Shown one piece after another: positions 13,601-26,350 of a stretch of 64,000 nt of DNA (position 1 is its first letter; each line of letters begins with the position of its first letter). A model generated the notes under the pieces. It did not search any database, had not been told where the DNA came from, and saw only the letters and a list, made by a program, of their open reading frames with translations. This stretch comes from Datnioides undecimradiatus (lineage: Eukaryota; Chordata; Actinopteri; Lobotiformes; Datnioididae): assembly GCA_008933995.1 (NCBI GenBank), contig WARS01000011.1:11995516-12059515 (forward strand), given 5' to 3'. A program made the translations under genes and the position numbers.

Positions 13601-16199
13601 GGCCGACCTTTGCTTAGTCGGCTGTTTTCCTGACCTGCACGGCCGAGAGGTGACTCACTCACTGTCAGGGGCAGTGCACTCTAAAAGCCAACCTGCTGTG
13701 AATCTCTAATTTGCTTTTCCACTCGTGTGATTTGGTCCTGCAGTCATACTCTGGTTTGGATCCTGTCTGTGCGTCTGACTGTGCTGATAGGGAGAGAGGC
13801 CCTGCATAATTCTGTTGCACGGCTTGTGAGACTCCCTCTGTGCTGTTGGAGCCAGTGATGCAAACACTGTTGTAGCATTAACAGAGGGTATTTCAAGGGC
13901 TTCAACAGAGATACGTTAAGCAGCATAAGCGCACATCAAAGCTAATTTAATCAGATGAAGACTGTAAAAAACTGTACATTCGTGTTTTTCCAGAGGGGTT
14001 TGATAGCTTGATTACATTTTTCTGCTTCAGGAGATTAGCTAATAGCGTTATGCATGATGACTAATGATGACAATTACCATCATCTAACCGTCATATATGT
14101 TCAGTGACATGTACTATCCTGACATGTTCAGTAGGCTTGACTGTCGCCATCAATGGACAGTCAACAAAACTGTAAACGTGTAGGTCACACAACCTTGACT
14201 GCTTTTTTGTGGAGTTTTCCTTATTCCCATATTTACGGCTGCTATTCATCATATTTTGTTTTTCCACAGGATATATATGACTGCCCTTGTTTATCCAATT
14301 CTTATGACCTTGGTCAACTCGCATTCTTCTATTCAAGATGCCTCTCCACCCCCCCTTTCCTCCTTCTGATCCTCCAATGGAATCTGCGGCAAGTCTCCTT
14401 ACGTCAGCAACATTGCAGGACCTCTGTCCTCCTCCAGCATTATATTCAGCCCCTATCTTCTCCTGCACTCATTAGTGCCAGAGGTAGAGGTGACAAGAAC
14501 GGTCACACAATCTCAAAGTGATAAAACGCACAACAGAAGGTGCTGCAGAAAATTAGGTACTTCTGGAAAAGCCAGCACAAAAGCTAAAGTGCACAGGATA
14601 GAGTCCTAAGAGTGGGGTTTGGTGCAGTGCACAATTTACATTCTACTGTATATTGATTAAATCTGTATACCCCATGGGAAGGAGTATTGAGCATCGTGAC
14701 TGTAGGGTGGATTTTAGTTCTATCCTCTGCATTTTAAATGGCTTTATGCAGCATGTCATTACTACTTAAGTAGCCTACCTCAGCTTTCCCTGTAAAGAGT
14801 TTATGTTTGCTGTAGTTAAAAGTGATGTCCAAATAGATTTTTCTCACACCGTCCTTTGCATTCAAAACAACACAACAAAGTTAAATAACTTCTGCTAACA
14901 TTCAGCCTCTAATGGATAATGTGCAGCAAGTTATACATTTTAAATAAACAGCATTTCCTTCTGATTTCTAACACTCACACAGAGAAAGGCATGATGGATA
15001 AGCCATCTGGTCCTTGTCTAGTCCTTTGTTTCAAATGGTGCCTAATCAATCAGTTCTTAAATATGATCTGTTAAATCAATATTAAGGCTAGTACGACTTA
15101 ACTTCTCCTTGTCTCATATTCTGTATTTTACATTTTGCATATAGATAAATTGCATTTGTGTATTAAGGTCTATGTGTATATGTAAAAACAACAGGATATT
15201 AATTGAAATTTGCTGTTAAATGTTTACATGATGTATAAAAATAATAGCAGTTAATAGTAGTTAAAAAGTAGTTTGAACACTAAATAGCAAGTGCTGCTCG
15301 GCACTTGGCTAAAATGTATTTTGCAGTCTATTTATAACAACAAATACAGCTAAAATCATGATATTAGGAACAATTTTAAAAGAACATCTCTCTATGGGTG
15401 CATCAGGGCAATATATCTCCACTTCAATGTAGTTCTCAAACGCTCTCCCATCCTCTTACCAGTTTACAAGCTCTCTATTTGATCAGGATGCTTGTTAAAA
15501 GTTCTTTAAAGATCTGATGTAACCCTACGTCACATGCAGCAAAGGCAAAGCTTACAATGCTTCTGTGTGCTCAAAGGTTTGTTAGGCCCACTGCAGTCTT
15601 CCTGTAGTGGTGCAATAGGGAAATTATATTACCTGAAAAAGGAAGTTATTTAGTAGCGCATACAAATTTCAATAGATATTACCTATTTTTAAGCTGGTAT
15701 TGTGTTTGCATTTTGACACTTTGCCTTGCCTTTTTACCAGGTTACCTCGTTTAGTTTGATTTTCTTAAACATGCTTTAGTGATGTTTTTTGAACGTATGT
15801 TATACACTATAAAAGTTGTTAGACATAAATAAAACGAAACATTTAGATTTGTCTGTCAATTCTTCTAGTTTCTTTTCTGAATAACCAATCAACATCAACA
15901 CAAAATCACTTGCTGTGTTTTTGCAGACTGAATACAAAAACTACAATTTAGCATCCAAATATACCATGGACGTTCATTCTTAAAATAGTTTGGTCGAATT
16001 CGTTTGCTATCAATAGTTATACCCTATAAATAATCGTAATCTCCATATCAAAATATTGAAAATTGTGATGTTCGGCTGTTGGCAGTGATATATTGATATA
16101 TTTGGAGTATGGCAATAATGCAGCAGATCTTTTGAAATTTCATGGGATTAGTATTTTAGTGACGGCGTTTTCCCTGTTAACTCATGTGAACTAGATGAC

Positions 16200-16637
16200 C
16201 AGTTGAAAACAGCCGCATCCATTGCTCCATATACGGGCATCTCTATGTTCACCAGGAGCTGATTGAAGCTTCATCGGTGTGCTCTCGCCGTCGTCGACGA
16301 CCGTTTGTTCTCACGCTGGAATGGCGCTTGATGCTGCTGGATAGCTTCTGCTACTGCTGCTGCTGCGGCTGCTGTGGGCAGCCTCTCTGCATCCTTGCTC
16401 CCTCCTCCTCCCCCGCGGACAAACCGGAATGGTTTCTTCCAGGCGAACCTGTCACTGTCACCGCGGCGGTGACGGCAGCCGAAGTGTGAGAGCAGAGGGG
16501 GGAGAAGGAAGGCTTCATCCACTGCCTGCCATTGCAGTGCGGCGGCTGCTGCTCTGGAGCCACAGCAGGAAGACCTTTCTACTCTTTTTCTGTAAGATTT
16601 TCACAGGCACGCCGTGAGGACCACTGCGTTTGCGAAG
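16200..16637 (+). promoter_or_regulatory. tjp1: GC-rich promoter and presumed first exon of tjp1 short isoform
   Basis: This is the only long CpG-rich block in the 5' 29 kb, with CGCCGTCGTCGACGACCG-like stretches and CTG/CGG-rich runs. It looks like a CpG-island promoter. A good donor, GCGAAG|GTGAAT, follows at 16637/16638. Joined to the exon at 29921, the last codons read ...FAK-SAAMEET, resembling the AAAK-STAMEET junction of human ZO-1 (recalled), but here a TAA lies in frame upstream with no ATG between, so the exon would be non-coding and translation would begin at 29930. The transcription start is not determined. Confidence 0.6.
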
Positions 16638-19600
16638 GTGAATGGGTTTCTTGATTTATCCGTGAGTACGTTGTTTGCGGGAGTATGTTGCCGCAGGAGC
16701 TGACTGGATGTGTGTTCCCCTGCGCATACAGGCGAGCGATAACGGTACAAGTCGAGGTAACTTAGCTACCTCACTGCTAGCAAACTGAATCTACGCGCTA
16801 TGCTAAGCGGTTAGCGAGTTGTCCAACATGCTAACGTTATTTATCTTCCATTTGAGAGCATAACTAATGATGTCAGTTGCCCTGATTTTTGTGGACCTTG
16901 CATAACCGTTCATATTGAGTCACAAAATGCCTTGCGGTCGAGCTGTCATCTCGCGGATGGCTTGTTCCCACGTCAAGTGCGTGGAGCGTCCAGGTAACGC
17001 TAGCTAGGATGAGCTAGCCTAGCTGCTGCAACAAAATGTCGGCCAGCTAGGGGTTGATTTGACCAAGAGGGTAAAAAGGGGGCACAAGATTCATTAGGTG
17101 TCAGACTGCAAGGGGCAAACAGGGAGTGGTGTCGTGAGGTCAGCGACTACAAATATGACAGCTGTTTTTTCCAAATTAAAGAAAAGGTCATTCAGTGGCT
17201 CACCTTGTTTTGATGGTCTGCTTGTAAAACCAAAGTGGGTCTTTGGTGAAGCTAGGTAGCCGTTGGCTAACAGTAGCTTGCTAATAGGCATTACTTTGGT
17301 AACATAGAAAACACCTGCTTGCCTGTTCCGGTGTCTGTACATTTTAACCAGCTATCATAATAATGTCAAGTCAGCTGTGTGTGCGTGGGCTTTACTGCGG
17401 GCTACAGTCATGTTTGGCTTGTAAGCTAAATTAAGCTAGCCAACTCACTGTTTTCATCTTTTGTAATGAACGGGCGGTCTGGTGCTGCTAACATGAACTA
17501 AAAGCACCAGTCATCACCTGTTGAACACTGATAACGCTGGACAGTATAATTTTGTGGGTTGCTGTCGGTTGTTTTGTTAATTTACACTTTGTTTTAAACT
17601 ACTCTCAAACACAGCTTGTGTATGAACAGATGACGTTATCTGGTTAGGCCGTGGTCCTCTGTCCATTCTCATTTATCTGGTGTGTAAAATTGCCATAAGA
17701 TGAAAGAAAAGTAACGGGCGTTATTGGGGATTTGGGATATTACAATGTAGTGTTTCTCTGCTAAGTCTCACTTTAAGCTCCCGAAAACATATTTAATACA
17801 GTTTCCCGAACTAATTTGACTGTTGTGAGTTATAAGCATTAAAATCCCCAACCTGCTTGGTCAAATCTCCCAGACTTGGTTTAAATCACTTGTTGTAAAC
17901 ATCACTAATAATGGACAACATATTGAGTATTGTATTTATTCACAATGTGGTTATTATCAGCCAGCTATACAATTAGGTTGTGTTCATTCACTTTGAGAGT
18001 AGTATGAGGTGTACTAAAATTGAATTGTCTTCGAATTGTATTTGTCTTGTTTCTATCTCAGATAACAGGCCAAATTGAATGTAGCCCCTAAAAGACTAGT
18101 TATATTTTACAGAAATATTAAATGTCATTAATTTTATCATGTGTGGTCTGTCAGTGGAAGGGTGATGGTTCATTAGTTTGCATCTCAGTGTTAGAGCTGG
18201 GGCCTGTGACTCAAATAAGTCATCAGTGGCATCATGATGGTAACTTTATATGAAATGGCAGCTGGGCAGGCCAACAAATTTGTCAAATGAAGTGGGGGAG
18301 GCACAATACAGATGATATTTGTGGCAGTCATTGGATGTTGTCATTGCATGATTAAACAGGTTTTTTTTTAATAATTCAGATGGCAGTGTTGTGCTGGGGA
18401 TGTGAGATGAGAAGAATATTTAGCTGCTCAAGGGCAGCCATACATGCTGACCTGTAAATCATGTTGCCCTAAGCTGTCATGGGAACAGCAGTCATCTGAG
18501 TCATCATGGTTTTAGAGGGACAAATATATCTGATATTTTGCCTACATAAGTTAAATTTGACTACAGTTTTGTAGTTTTGTGTATTAGTAGAAACTGTCCA
18601 GAGTAAGGCAGTTATGCAGTTGTTTAATATAAGTGAAAACAGACAGACTAATGACTTCATTACTGTATTAATATGAATGAATGATGTGTTGACACACTGA
18701 GAAGCTAAACTTTCTTTATTTTTAAACCTTAAACCACCTTAGTTTTCTTAGATGTGACAGTGCCCAACCAAATGCTGTATTTTATTAATATTGAAGAGAT
18801 TACACAGCAAGCTCTTTGAAGGCATTAGTGGTCTAACTGTGTAGAGTGAGTTTGCTGGAAATCATCGCTAAAAAAAATGGTGTGAGAATGTGAACACAGC
18901 ATGTGTTTCAGTGATAGCCTGGCACTGCCACTAGATTAAAAAAAGGAAAATGATTTTAATGAGTTAGCCTCCACTGTCCTGAAGTATAATATCTCTGCTT
19001 ACACCATGGATTATTTTGGTTAATTAGTATCACTGTGATATTTTTATCATTCGAGAGGTGGGACTTAAGACTGAGATGGACTCCTTGTTTCAACCTTCTT
19101 GACCTTGTAGATCTAATCCTTATTTTTCAATTTAAGAGGGTTTTCTGTTCTGCATTGCAGTTTAATCCCATCTCCTTCTTGATGTCCATTCAGGTGTTAG
19201 TTTACATGTTTTTCAGTGTGGCTGTATGTAGAGTTTCTTTTTAATGCTGCCATATTAGTCACACTGAATGAAGCGATCACATACTGTAATATTTCTAATA
19301 TTCTTGTTTTTTGCATTGTCTATTTTGTCCTTATAATTGACTGTAATCCATCGACAAAATATAATTCAAAAGCAGATTGTGCTACCTCATGAAATGGTCA
19401 TGTTTTCTCGCCCCTCCATATATTTTATACTAGTTTTAATTTAGACCTGTTTTTCTAAAAAAAAAACAAACAAACAAAAACATGAGTTATTGGCAAGTAG
19501 ATTGATGGGTGTTGTGGATATGTAAAGGTCATCGCTCAGCTACATGGCCAAACAAAGAGAGGAGAACTGCTAACACCACTTAATAAAATAATTCATTAAT

Positions 19601-20379
19601 ATCCATGTTCACATAGTGCAGTAAATCTTTATGTTAACAACTGCTACATTTACATTAAGGTTAAAGCTCCAGTTATTACACAGGCTTGCTAATATAAATC
19701 AAGTTCACTGTAAATCCCTATATGAAAGGAGTGTGGAATTATCAGGATGAAGAGGCTCGCAAAATCTGTCATCAATCACGTTTCAGCATGAACCTCCTTT
19801 TTCTTATAGCACAGACGCATCCCTTATCATTACTGTTTTTCATTGGCTACGTTGTCCTCAATTCAATCCCTGTGACGGAAAGGAGGCGGAGTGCAGGTCA
19901 GTGGCTCAGCTTATCAGCACATTCCTGCCCTCTTATGTGCTCTGTGTGGGGCACTGATAACTTCCACTGGGCTGATTGAGTTCAGGAGCTGATTTCCGCA
20001 TCCATGTGTTCAGGACACACTCAGGCTCTGGTTATGATCACTGACTGCAGCTGTGGAGCCTGGAAACAGGCTTTTCTCACTCTGAGTCACTTTCAGTGAG
20101 ATAATATATCAGAGGTTTAGTTTATTATATATTCATCAATTATTTCTTATTTATTTCTATATATTTGTAAAACATCCAAAGCTCAAATCAGATTTAAAAA
20201 AATATATTTTTATGGTATAATTTGCACACCTAAAACTAATGTAAAATCAAAGAGTTTATAGAGCTATTAAGCTCCGTGAGCTGCCCATCTTGTATTTTTT
20301 ACTGTTTTGGTTCATTCTAATCACTTAAATAGCGCTGTTTTCAGCAAAAATCCTCTGAAAATGTGTATACCTCCAGCTC

Positions 20380-20520
20380 AGCAGCAGACAGTAGCTTGCT
20401 GGCAAACAAAAAAATCAAAGACCAAAATCAGAGCTTAAAGACAATGGATGTTGGACTTACACTCAGAAGGTGGACACAAAATACAAACAAATGATAAAGT
20501 TGCCCTGTAACTGCTTGTTG
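20380..20520 (+). repeat. Interspersed repeat, family D
   Basis: CAGCAGACAGTAGCTTGCTG, CAGAGCTTAAAGACAATGGA, TGTTGGACTTACACTCAGAA and GGTGGACACAAAAT are typical of another percomorph intronic element by recall. A related copy lies at 54650-54900 in slc27a2 intron 2. Confidence 0.4.
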
Positions 20521-20540
20521 TGTAAGTGAAAAAGTGTTTT

Positions 20541-20603
20541 CCAGTCAATTCACCATTGACTGGAATGGCAGCACTGACAAGTGGATACACTTGTCAGTGC
20601 TGC
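20541..20603. repeat. Two adjacent perfect hairpins
   Basis: CCAGTCAAT (20541-20549) pairs with ATTGACTGG (20555-20563) across 5 nt. GCAGCACTGACAAGTG (20568-20583) pairs with CACTTGTCAGTGCTGC (20588-20603) across a GATA loop. Both stems are perfect. They follow a family D repeat and may be its terminal structure. Confidence 0.85.
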
Positions 20604-20801
20604 GTTCCTAGCTGCCTATGAGTGGCCTAAGACATCAGGTATTGCAGATTTGACTTCTAAACATTATGACTTTAATTGTGCAGTTAATCAAATCTGTGCC
20701 CTGACAACCCAGATTTGTGTCTCATCTCCACACAAAAAAATGCAACTTGTGTCAGCATCAATGTCATGACATCTAATGTTGTAATTGCAGCTAATCATTA
20801 T

Positions 20802-20842
20802 ACTGTCTACACTGAACATTTAGTAATTGCAGTGTAGACAGT
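20802..20842. repeat. 13-bp perfect inverted repeat
   Basis: ACTGTCTACACTG (20802-20814) and CAGTGTAGACAGT (20830-20842) with a 15-nt loop. It lies 200 nt from the double hairpin, so the pair could bound one fold-back element. Confidence 0.85.
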
Positions 20843-23439
20843 TGGCCTCAAGCACGTCGGATAAAGTTTGCCTGCTGGCTTCTTCCATTTTAGAAACTGA
20901 AATCCAATCATTGGTGGTTAAAAGTACTGCAGCATAGAGAATCTTAGTTTCCATGTCTATGCAAAGCAGCTTTGACGGGTTTCGTGATGTATCTGTCCAA
21001 GCCATCAGAGACATTTGTCATACAGACTGTCTGTGAGAACAAAGCTTTGTAACAACAAAGTGAATTGTTAAAAATATTTTTAAATCTTAATAAAAATGAT
21101 TCCACAATTTTAAAGTAAAGCACAATATCCTTAACTGAATCCCATAATGTAAAGCACTAAAAGGCACAAATATGCCCAAATCATGAGGCCGTAAACACCA
21201 CCTTCTTCTCCATTGATATATAAGTTATAAAATGTATCTTTTTCACTACAAGTATTGAAATAATAGTTTGTCGTTTACTTTAATAAGACAACTTATATTT
21301 TTGTAGCTTTATTTTTACCTTGTTGCCAAACATTAAACCTTTACATGATAAACATCAGAATAAGTTTTATAAAAGAAGACAGTTGTGGCTGAACAGCTGA
21401 TTTGTAGTGATGAGCAGCTCAAGTTCTCGTCGTGCTTCTTTTGGTTGATACGGAAATAATTAATTTGGAGGCTGGTGGGGGCGGAAGGTGGTGCAAGGCA
21501 CAAACTATGTGTGGAATCTGTCACCACTCTCAGGTTCTGCTCTGAGCGATGTAAATTTAACTCGTCCCCATTGCCAGCAGTGACCGGGTGTCTCTCAGGC
21601 TTGTCCAACTCGATCATTATCCTGACTGATATGTGGGATGTCATGACTCACATGGCCTTGGTTTGGTGTTGGAACCACATTCCACCATGATCTGAAGCTG
21701 GGCTTACTATTTGGCTTTTTGTGTATTGAATTCTTTTGAAACCTGAATGCTTCTATTGTGATTTCACTGTACAATGTCCTCCCTGTCAGTGGCATTTTGT
21801 TGTACATTTTTGGGGAAGCATTTCATCTTTCATGATCACAAATAAATCTGTATGACCACATATGGATCCATTCTCAGCTAAACCACCCATTTACTTCATC
21901 TCTGTGCACAGTGCGTCCATGTCAGTGGTGTCTGCTGGTTTACCTGCTCAGTGAGAACAGGACAAAGTATGCAAATGATGCCCTTACAGAAAGCAGTATC
22001 TGGAGCGCCAACAGTCTTACAAATGTCACGAGTCTGATGAGAAACAATCACTTTGCTACAGGCAGTGAGGGATGTTTAAGTGCATGAGGTTTACAGTAAA
22101 ATGTTAAACTAAGGCACCCTGAGTTTATGTAGATAACCTTCAAATCATGTCGTGCAGTTGGATGAAGCGCACAGTGAGATGTTGCTGCATGTGTCTGGTA
22201 TAGGAATACAGTAGAGTACAGTAGTCTCTGCTGCCATGTTCTCACTTGTCTCCTCAACATGACCTGGAACAAAAGTTGCATTGTAAAGAGAAAAGCAGCC
22301 CCCGCCCTTAATAACAACTCTGTCTACCATGTACTTCCTGTTGGCGGTGACAGAAAATGCAGTCCTTCATAGACAACAGAGAATGCCTCAGTGTATGTGG
22401 TTGGCACATACTGCAGATGCTTGAAGTTGCCTGAGGATGAATTCACATGTTTGTGCATCCATGCAGTATGCTGCTCTGTAGAAAACACGTAAGTCTTAGC
22501 AGTAATTAGATTAAATGTTTCAACTACAAAAACAAATATATACACTTCCAACATGCTGTCTTACTCTGTCCTCTAAATGCTTTTATTGGACACAAACTAT
22601 TAAGATGTTTTGTATGTAGTTATGTTTGCCTTTTTGTTGCAAACTGCACTGCAGTGAGCCATTTCTGAATAATTTTAGTGGTTGCTGCTGGTTATGAATG
22701 ATTCTATTGACCTCCACTTTCACACATTGCTGGTATGTCTAATGAACATTTCCTAGAGGTGATGTTAAATGCAAGCAGCTGATTTCATTCCCTATAAAAC
22801 AGTTGATCTTATTGAAAACTCTGAAATATGTGAAAACAAAATAACATTTAAGCTGTCCAGCAAAGTGAAAAATGAAATGAGAAATCAATATTAAGTGGCT
22901 GTTTAAACATATTGTGTTGTCCAATTGTGTACCTGCTAGGGTGTCAGAATTTTCAAAGCGACCTTGCTCATTGTACAAGTTGCATTCCTCTCAGTCTGCC
23001 TCACCTCACCACCAGCTTTCCCTTTCTGTGCGTGCCAAGTTTGTTTTCTGTCTGCTTTGTCTTTCTTGTTTTCTTTTGTCTGTTTTATTAGTAACCTGTT
23101 AATTTAACAAAAGTTTCTGTTAGATTCGTGTTGCCGTCAGCTGCAGTATAAAAAAACAAAGTGTGACGTCCTCATGCGTTGTTTATAATGTACTCAGTTT
23201 GATGGTCAGTAATCCTCCGTGGGCTGCCACAGACACGATAGGCGTAATTTATGCATGCACTGCAGCACACCTGGGGAGGTGGGGCGTAATAATGTCCCAC
23301 ATGCAACGAGAATTGATGGATTCTGCTCCGGTTCAGCGTGGCACCTCGGGGGTTAAGTCCGATACAGCAGTTTACACTGCGGATGGATGTTCGCTAGTAC
23401 AGAGGAGTCCCATGCTGTAGCGGAACTGCAGATCCCACA

Positions 23440-23816
23440 CAGATCGCTGCCAAGCTGGAGGGGATTTGCTTCGATCCCACGAGCGTGTAAGGAGAGAGTT
23501 GGATGGAGGTCTAAATTTTGAAGAAAGATGTTGGGAGAGGACACAGACCCGTGCGGGGCAGAGGAAGCATTGGGCGTAGCTGCGGGGTGCGTTTCATAAC
23601 CCCTCACCTGTAGTCATAATTTCAGTTGTTACAGAGCTAAACGGAAGAGAAAGGAAAGGAAGGTGGGGGCCAGTCCCTCCCAGCACTGATTGGTGCGGTT
23701 ATGCACTAAGCTGCTGAAGTGCGTCTGCAGGAATCTCCTGCTGGATTTACTGAGGAGTCGTTGGAGTTAGGAGACGCTTTCATATGTGTCCTCTGTAGTG
23801 ACCAGGATGAACTGAT
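23440..23816 (+). promoter_or_regulatory. tjp1: Candidate alternative non-coding first exon of tjp1
   Basis: A GC-richer island inside an AT-rich intron, with purine-rich GAGAGAGG/GGAAAGGA blocks, ends at a near-perfect donor ACTGAT|GTAAGTACC (23817). No long ORF runs into the donor; the nearest ATGs close quickly. It fits a tissue-specific untranslated first exon splicing to 29921. It could also be an enhancer with a chance donor. No transcript evidence is available. Confidence 0.3.
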
Positions 23817-25974
23817 GTAAGTACCTCTGATCTTCTCTGCATCCAGCTCTATCTGAATACTTTAGTGACAAACCGAAGAGATGAAAGGCATAAAGGTGGA
23901 AGTCTGTTTTACTGTGGCCTTTCAATAATGCAAGTGCGTGTCTATCATGGCTGTAATTAAGTTTTATGTCAGAGGTAATAGGTTTCATCTCTTGACCTTC
24001 TTATCACTCGGGCATTGCAGCATCTCCCCTCCATTAGAGATCCACAGTACAGTGTCTAACTGTGTTGTATGTGCAGAGTGTCACTTGTCTCTCTGGGGAC
24101 CTCCACACTGGTACTGGGCCCTCATTAGCATTTGAATATGTTCTCCGAGGCAGGGGAGTTTTAGCAGTTGTCAGCACTCCCCCAACACATCGTTTTCAAT
24201 CTCTGAAGTGATCAATCATCTTATTCTACTTGTTTGCTGCTTCACTGCCAGCACCCACAGTGGAGTGTGATCCTGTTGTTGTTCTCGGTCTTTGGCCACA
24301 GTCAAACTTGCACAGTGTTCTCAAAGTATGCCTGTTTGGACTTCTCTTTGTATGTGAGTGACATTCCTGGTTTGATTTAGATAGTGATTGTAAGACATAT
24401 GGCAGATGTTTCTTTCCCTGCTGGAGACTGAGCTTCATTTAGCTTTACTGTTATTCTTATCATTAAGGGACCCATCTGTGGTTGGACTCTGGATCATTTT
24501 GGTTCACAAATATTAATTTATTTAATATATAAACCATGTTTTATAATTTGCCCTAATTTGGTTGTCTCTCAGAATCAGCTGTATTATCAGCTCAATCAGA
24601 TACAAAAATGTAATTTCCTGTCAATCAATGTAACATGAGTATCCCAGCATCAACAGTATGAATCCTCTGTTGTAATACTGTGCCAAGCCACATTTTCACT
24701 GTAAAGGCTTTGTGAAAATGAGCTACCTCTCTTTGTTTTCCTCAGGCCTTACAGACAAATCCAACAAATAGGCACTAGAGAGAAAGTGAATGTATTTTCT
24801 GTGCTGTATTGCATCATTTGTTTCAGTCAGTCCGTGGCATTTAATATAACAAGAGGTTATTAAATGTTCTCCAGTGTTCATGCTGCAAGTTTCCCTTAAA
24901 TCACTCTGTTGCAGCATCACAACGGCAGAATTAATGAGAGCTATTTTTAGCTGCTCTGGTCCCAGAGCGGTCAAAATTGAATAAGGTTCTGCCTCACCCT
25001 TAAACCATACTACAGCACAAAATCTATTCCTCTAGTCAGAGAATTGAACACCCGACCATATTGCCTCAGTTCCCTCTTCGAAAGAAATATGATTTTGTTT
25101 TTCTGCTGAATAGAGAGTTGGGGAGCCAGTGCTCTTTAATTTTAATGATACTCCAAAATGAATACAAAATGAAACACCATCTTTGCTTCCCTCTTCATGG
25201 GTCGTGTTAGGTTAGTGTTGTGATGAGTCATTGTATTTAAAGGATTTTTGTCTCCAAAGGGAGACGGAGATATTCATCTGCACCTGTGGCGGTTTTTACT
25301 TTCCACCTGTATTATAACCTGTTTTAAAGAAAAGCAGTTGACTACACCAATTTAGAAATACACATTTAGTGGGTTAGAGTTGACTGTTTTCAGATTTTGT
25401 GGTAGCTATAGTACAGACTCTGGAAAAACGATAAAGAGGGCAGAGAAGTGACGCAGAGCTTGTAGTGCAACCCCAAAGATCAGCTTCTTTTAGTATTTTG
25501 CCAGCCAAATTGATATTTGTAATTGAACAGAACTGTCAAATGTCAAGTACCCTGCCAAAGTGGCTGACAGACTTGCCAAAAGTATTCAAAATTTGCTAAT
25601 ATTCCATTTTAGTTGATTCAGATGGTGCTGGCAGGTCACAAGAGGACTTGATTTTGTCATTGCTCCATTTTTATTCTACTGGGTTATAGATAACTTTTTA
25701 TTTATGGCTACAAATGTCTACTCCAATTACTAGTAACATTGGCTTACAAATTATTGATTTAGAGCTGAAATGATGTCGGTTATCAGTCATTTGTCCTTTT
25801 ATAAAAAATCCTTTTATTAAATTATTATTAATAACAAATTCCTAGTGTCTCAGTGTTAATGTTTTTAGTTTTTGAAGTCATCTACGATAGCAAATTGAGT
25901 CTTCTTTAGACATTTAAGTGTTGCCCTTTATGGACAAAAATGATTAATAAACAGAATAACGCAAATTAAGGTAC

Positions 25975-26350
25975 TGTAGAGATGCACTTAATGATTATTT
26001 ACATTACTGATTATTCTGCTGACCATTTTCTAGATTAATTCATTATTTATCATTTAGTATTATTTATTATGTATTAGTATTAGTAATTGTAATTTTTTTA
26101 GCCACTTGGAGGTCTTAGAGTTAGTGCAGTAAGTGAATTATTTGAAAAGGTAATCAACAGATAATTAATCTTTGATTCATAAATCTTTAAATTGACTTTT
26201 TGGAGTTTGTGATTTGGGATGAAACAATACATGAAATGACACAATAACTGCGGGAAAACTGTGATGGCCGTTTTTCCAATCAAATGATTAATTGAGAAAA
26301 TGCTTTGCAGATTAAACAGTAATAAAAAAAATTGTTAGTTGCAGCCTGAC
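25975..26350. repeat. Interspersed repeat, family C, decayed
   Basis: TGATTATTCTGCTGACCATT-TTCTAGATTAATTCATT at the left and ATGATTAATTGAGAAAATGC ... AAATTGTTAGTTGCAGCC at the right match the ends of family C. The middle is degraded. Confidence 0.45.

Larger units (their letters stand above)
4210..16199. other. tjp1: Non-coding: long tjp1 intron / upstream region
   Basis: Contains family A (5200), B (6140) and C (10045) repeats and a GT tract (10665). No coding exon recognised. A locally GC-rich stretch at 8340-8960 carries short ORFs with no family resemblance. Regulatory elements are likely but not identifiable by eye. Confidence 0.5.

Noticed and set aside
16271-16563. Several overlapping ORFs on both strands in the CpG-rich block
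   Set aside because: GC-rich triplet repeats give stop-free frames by chance; no homology, and the block reads better as promoter and untranslated exon.
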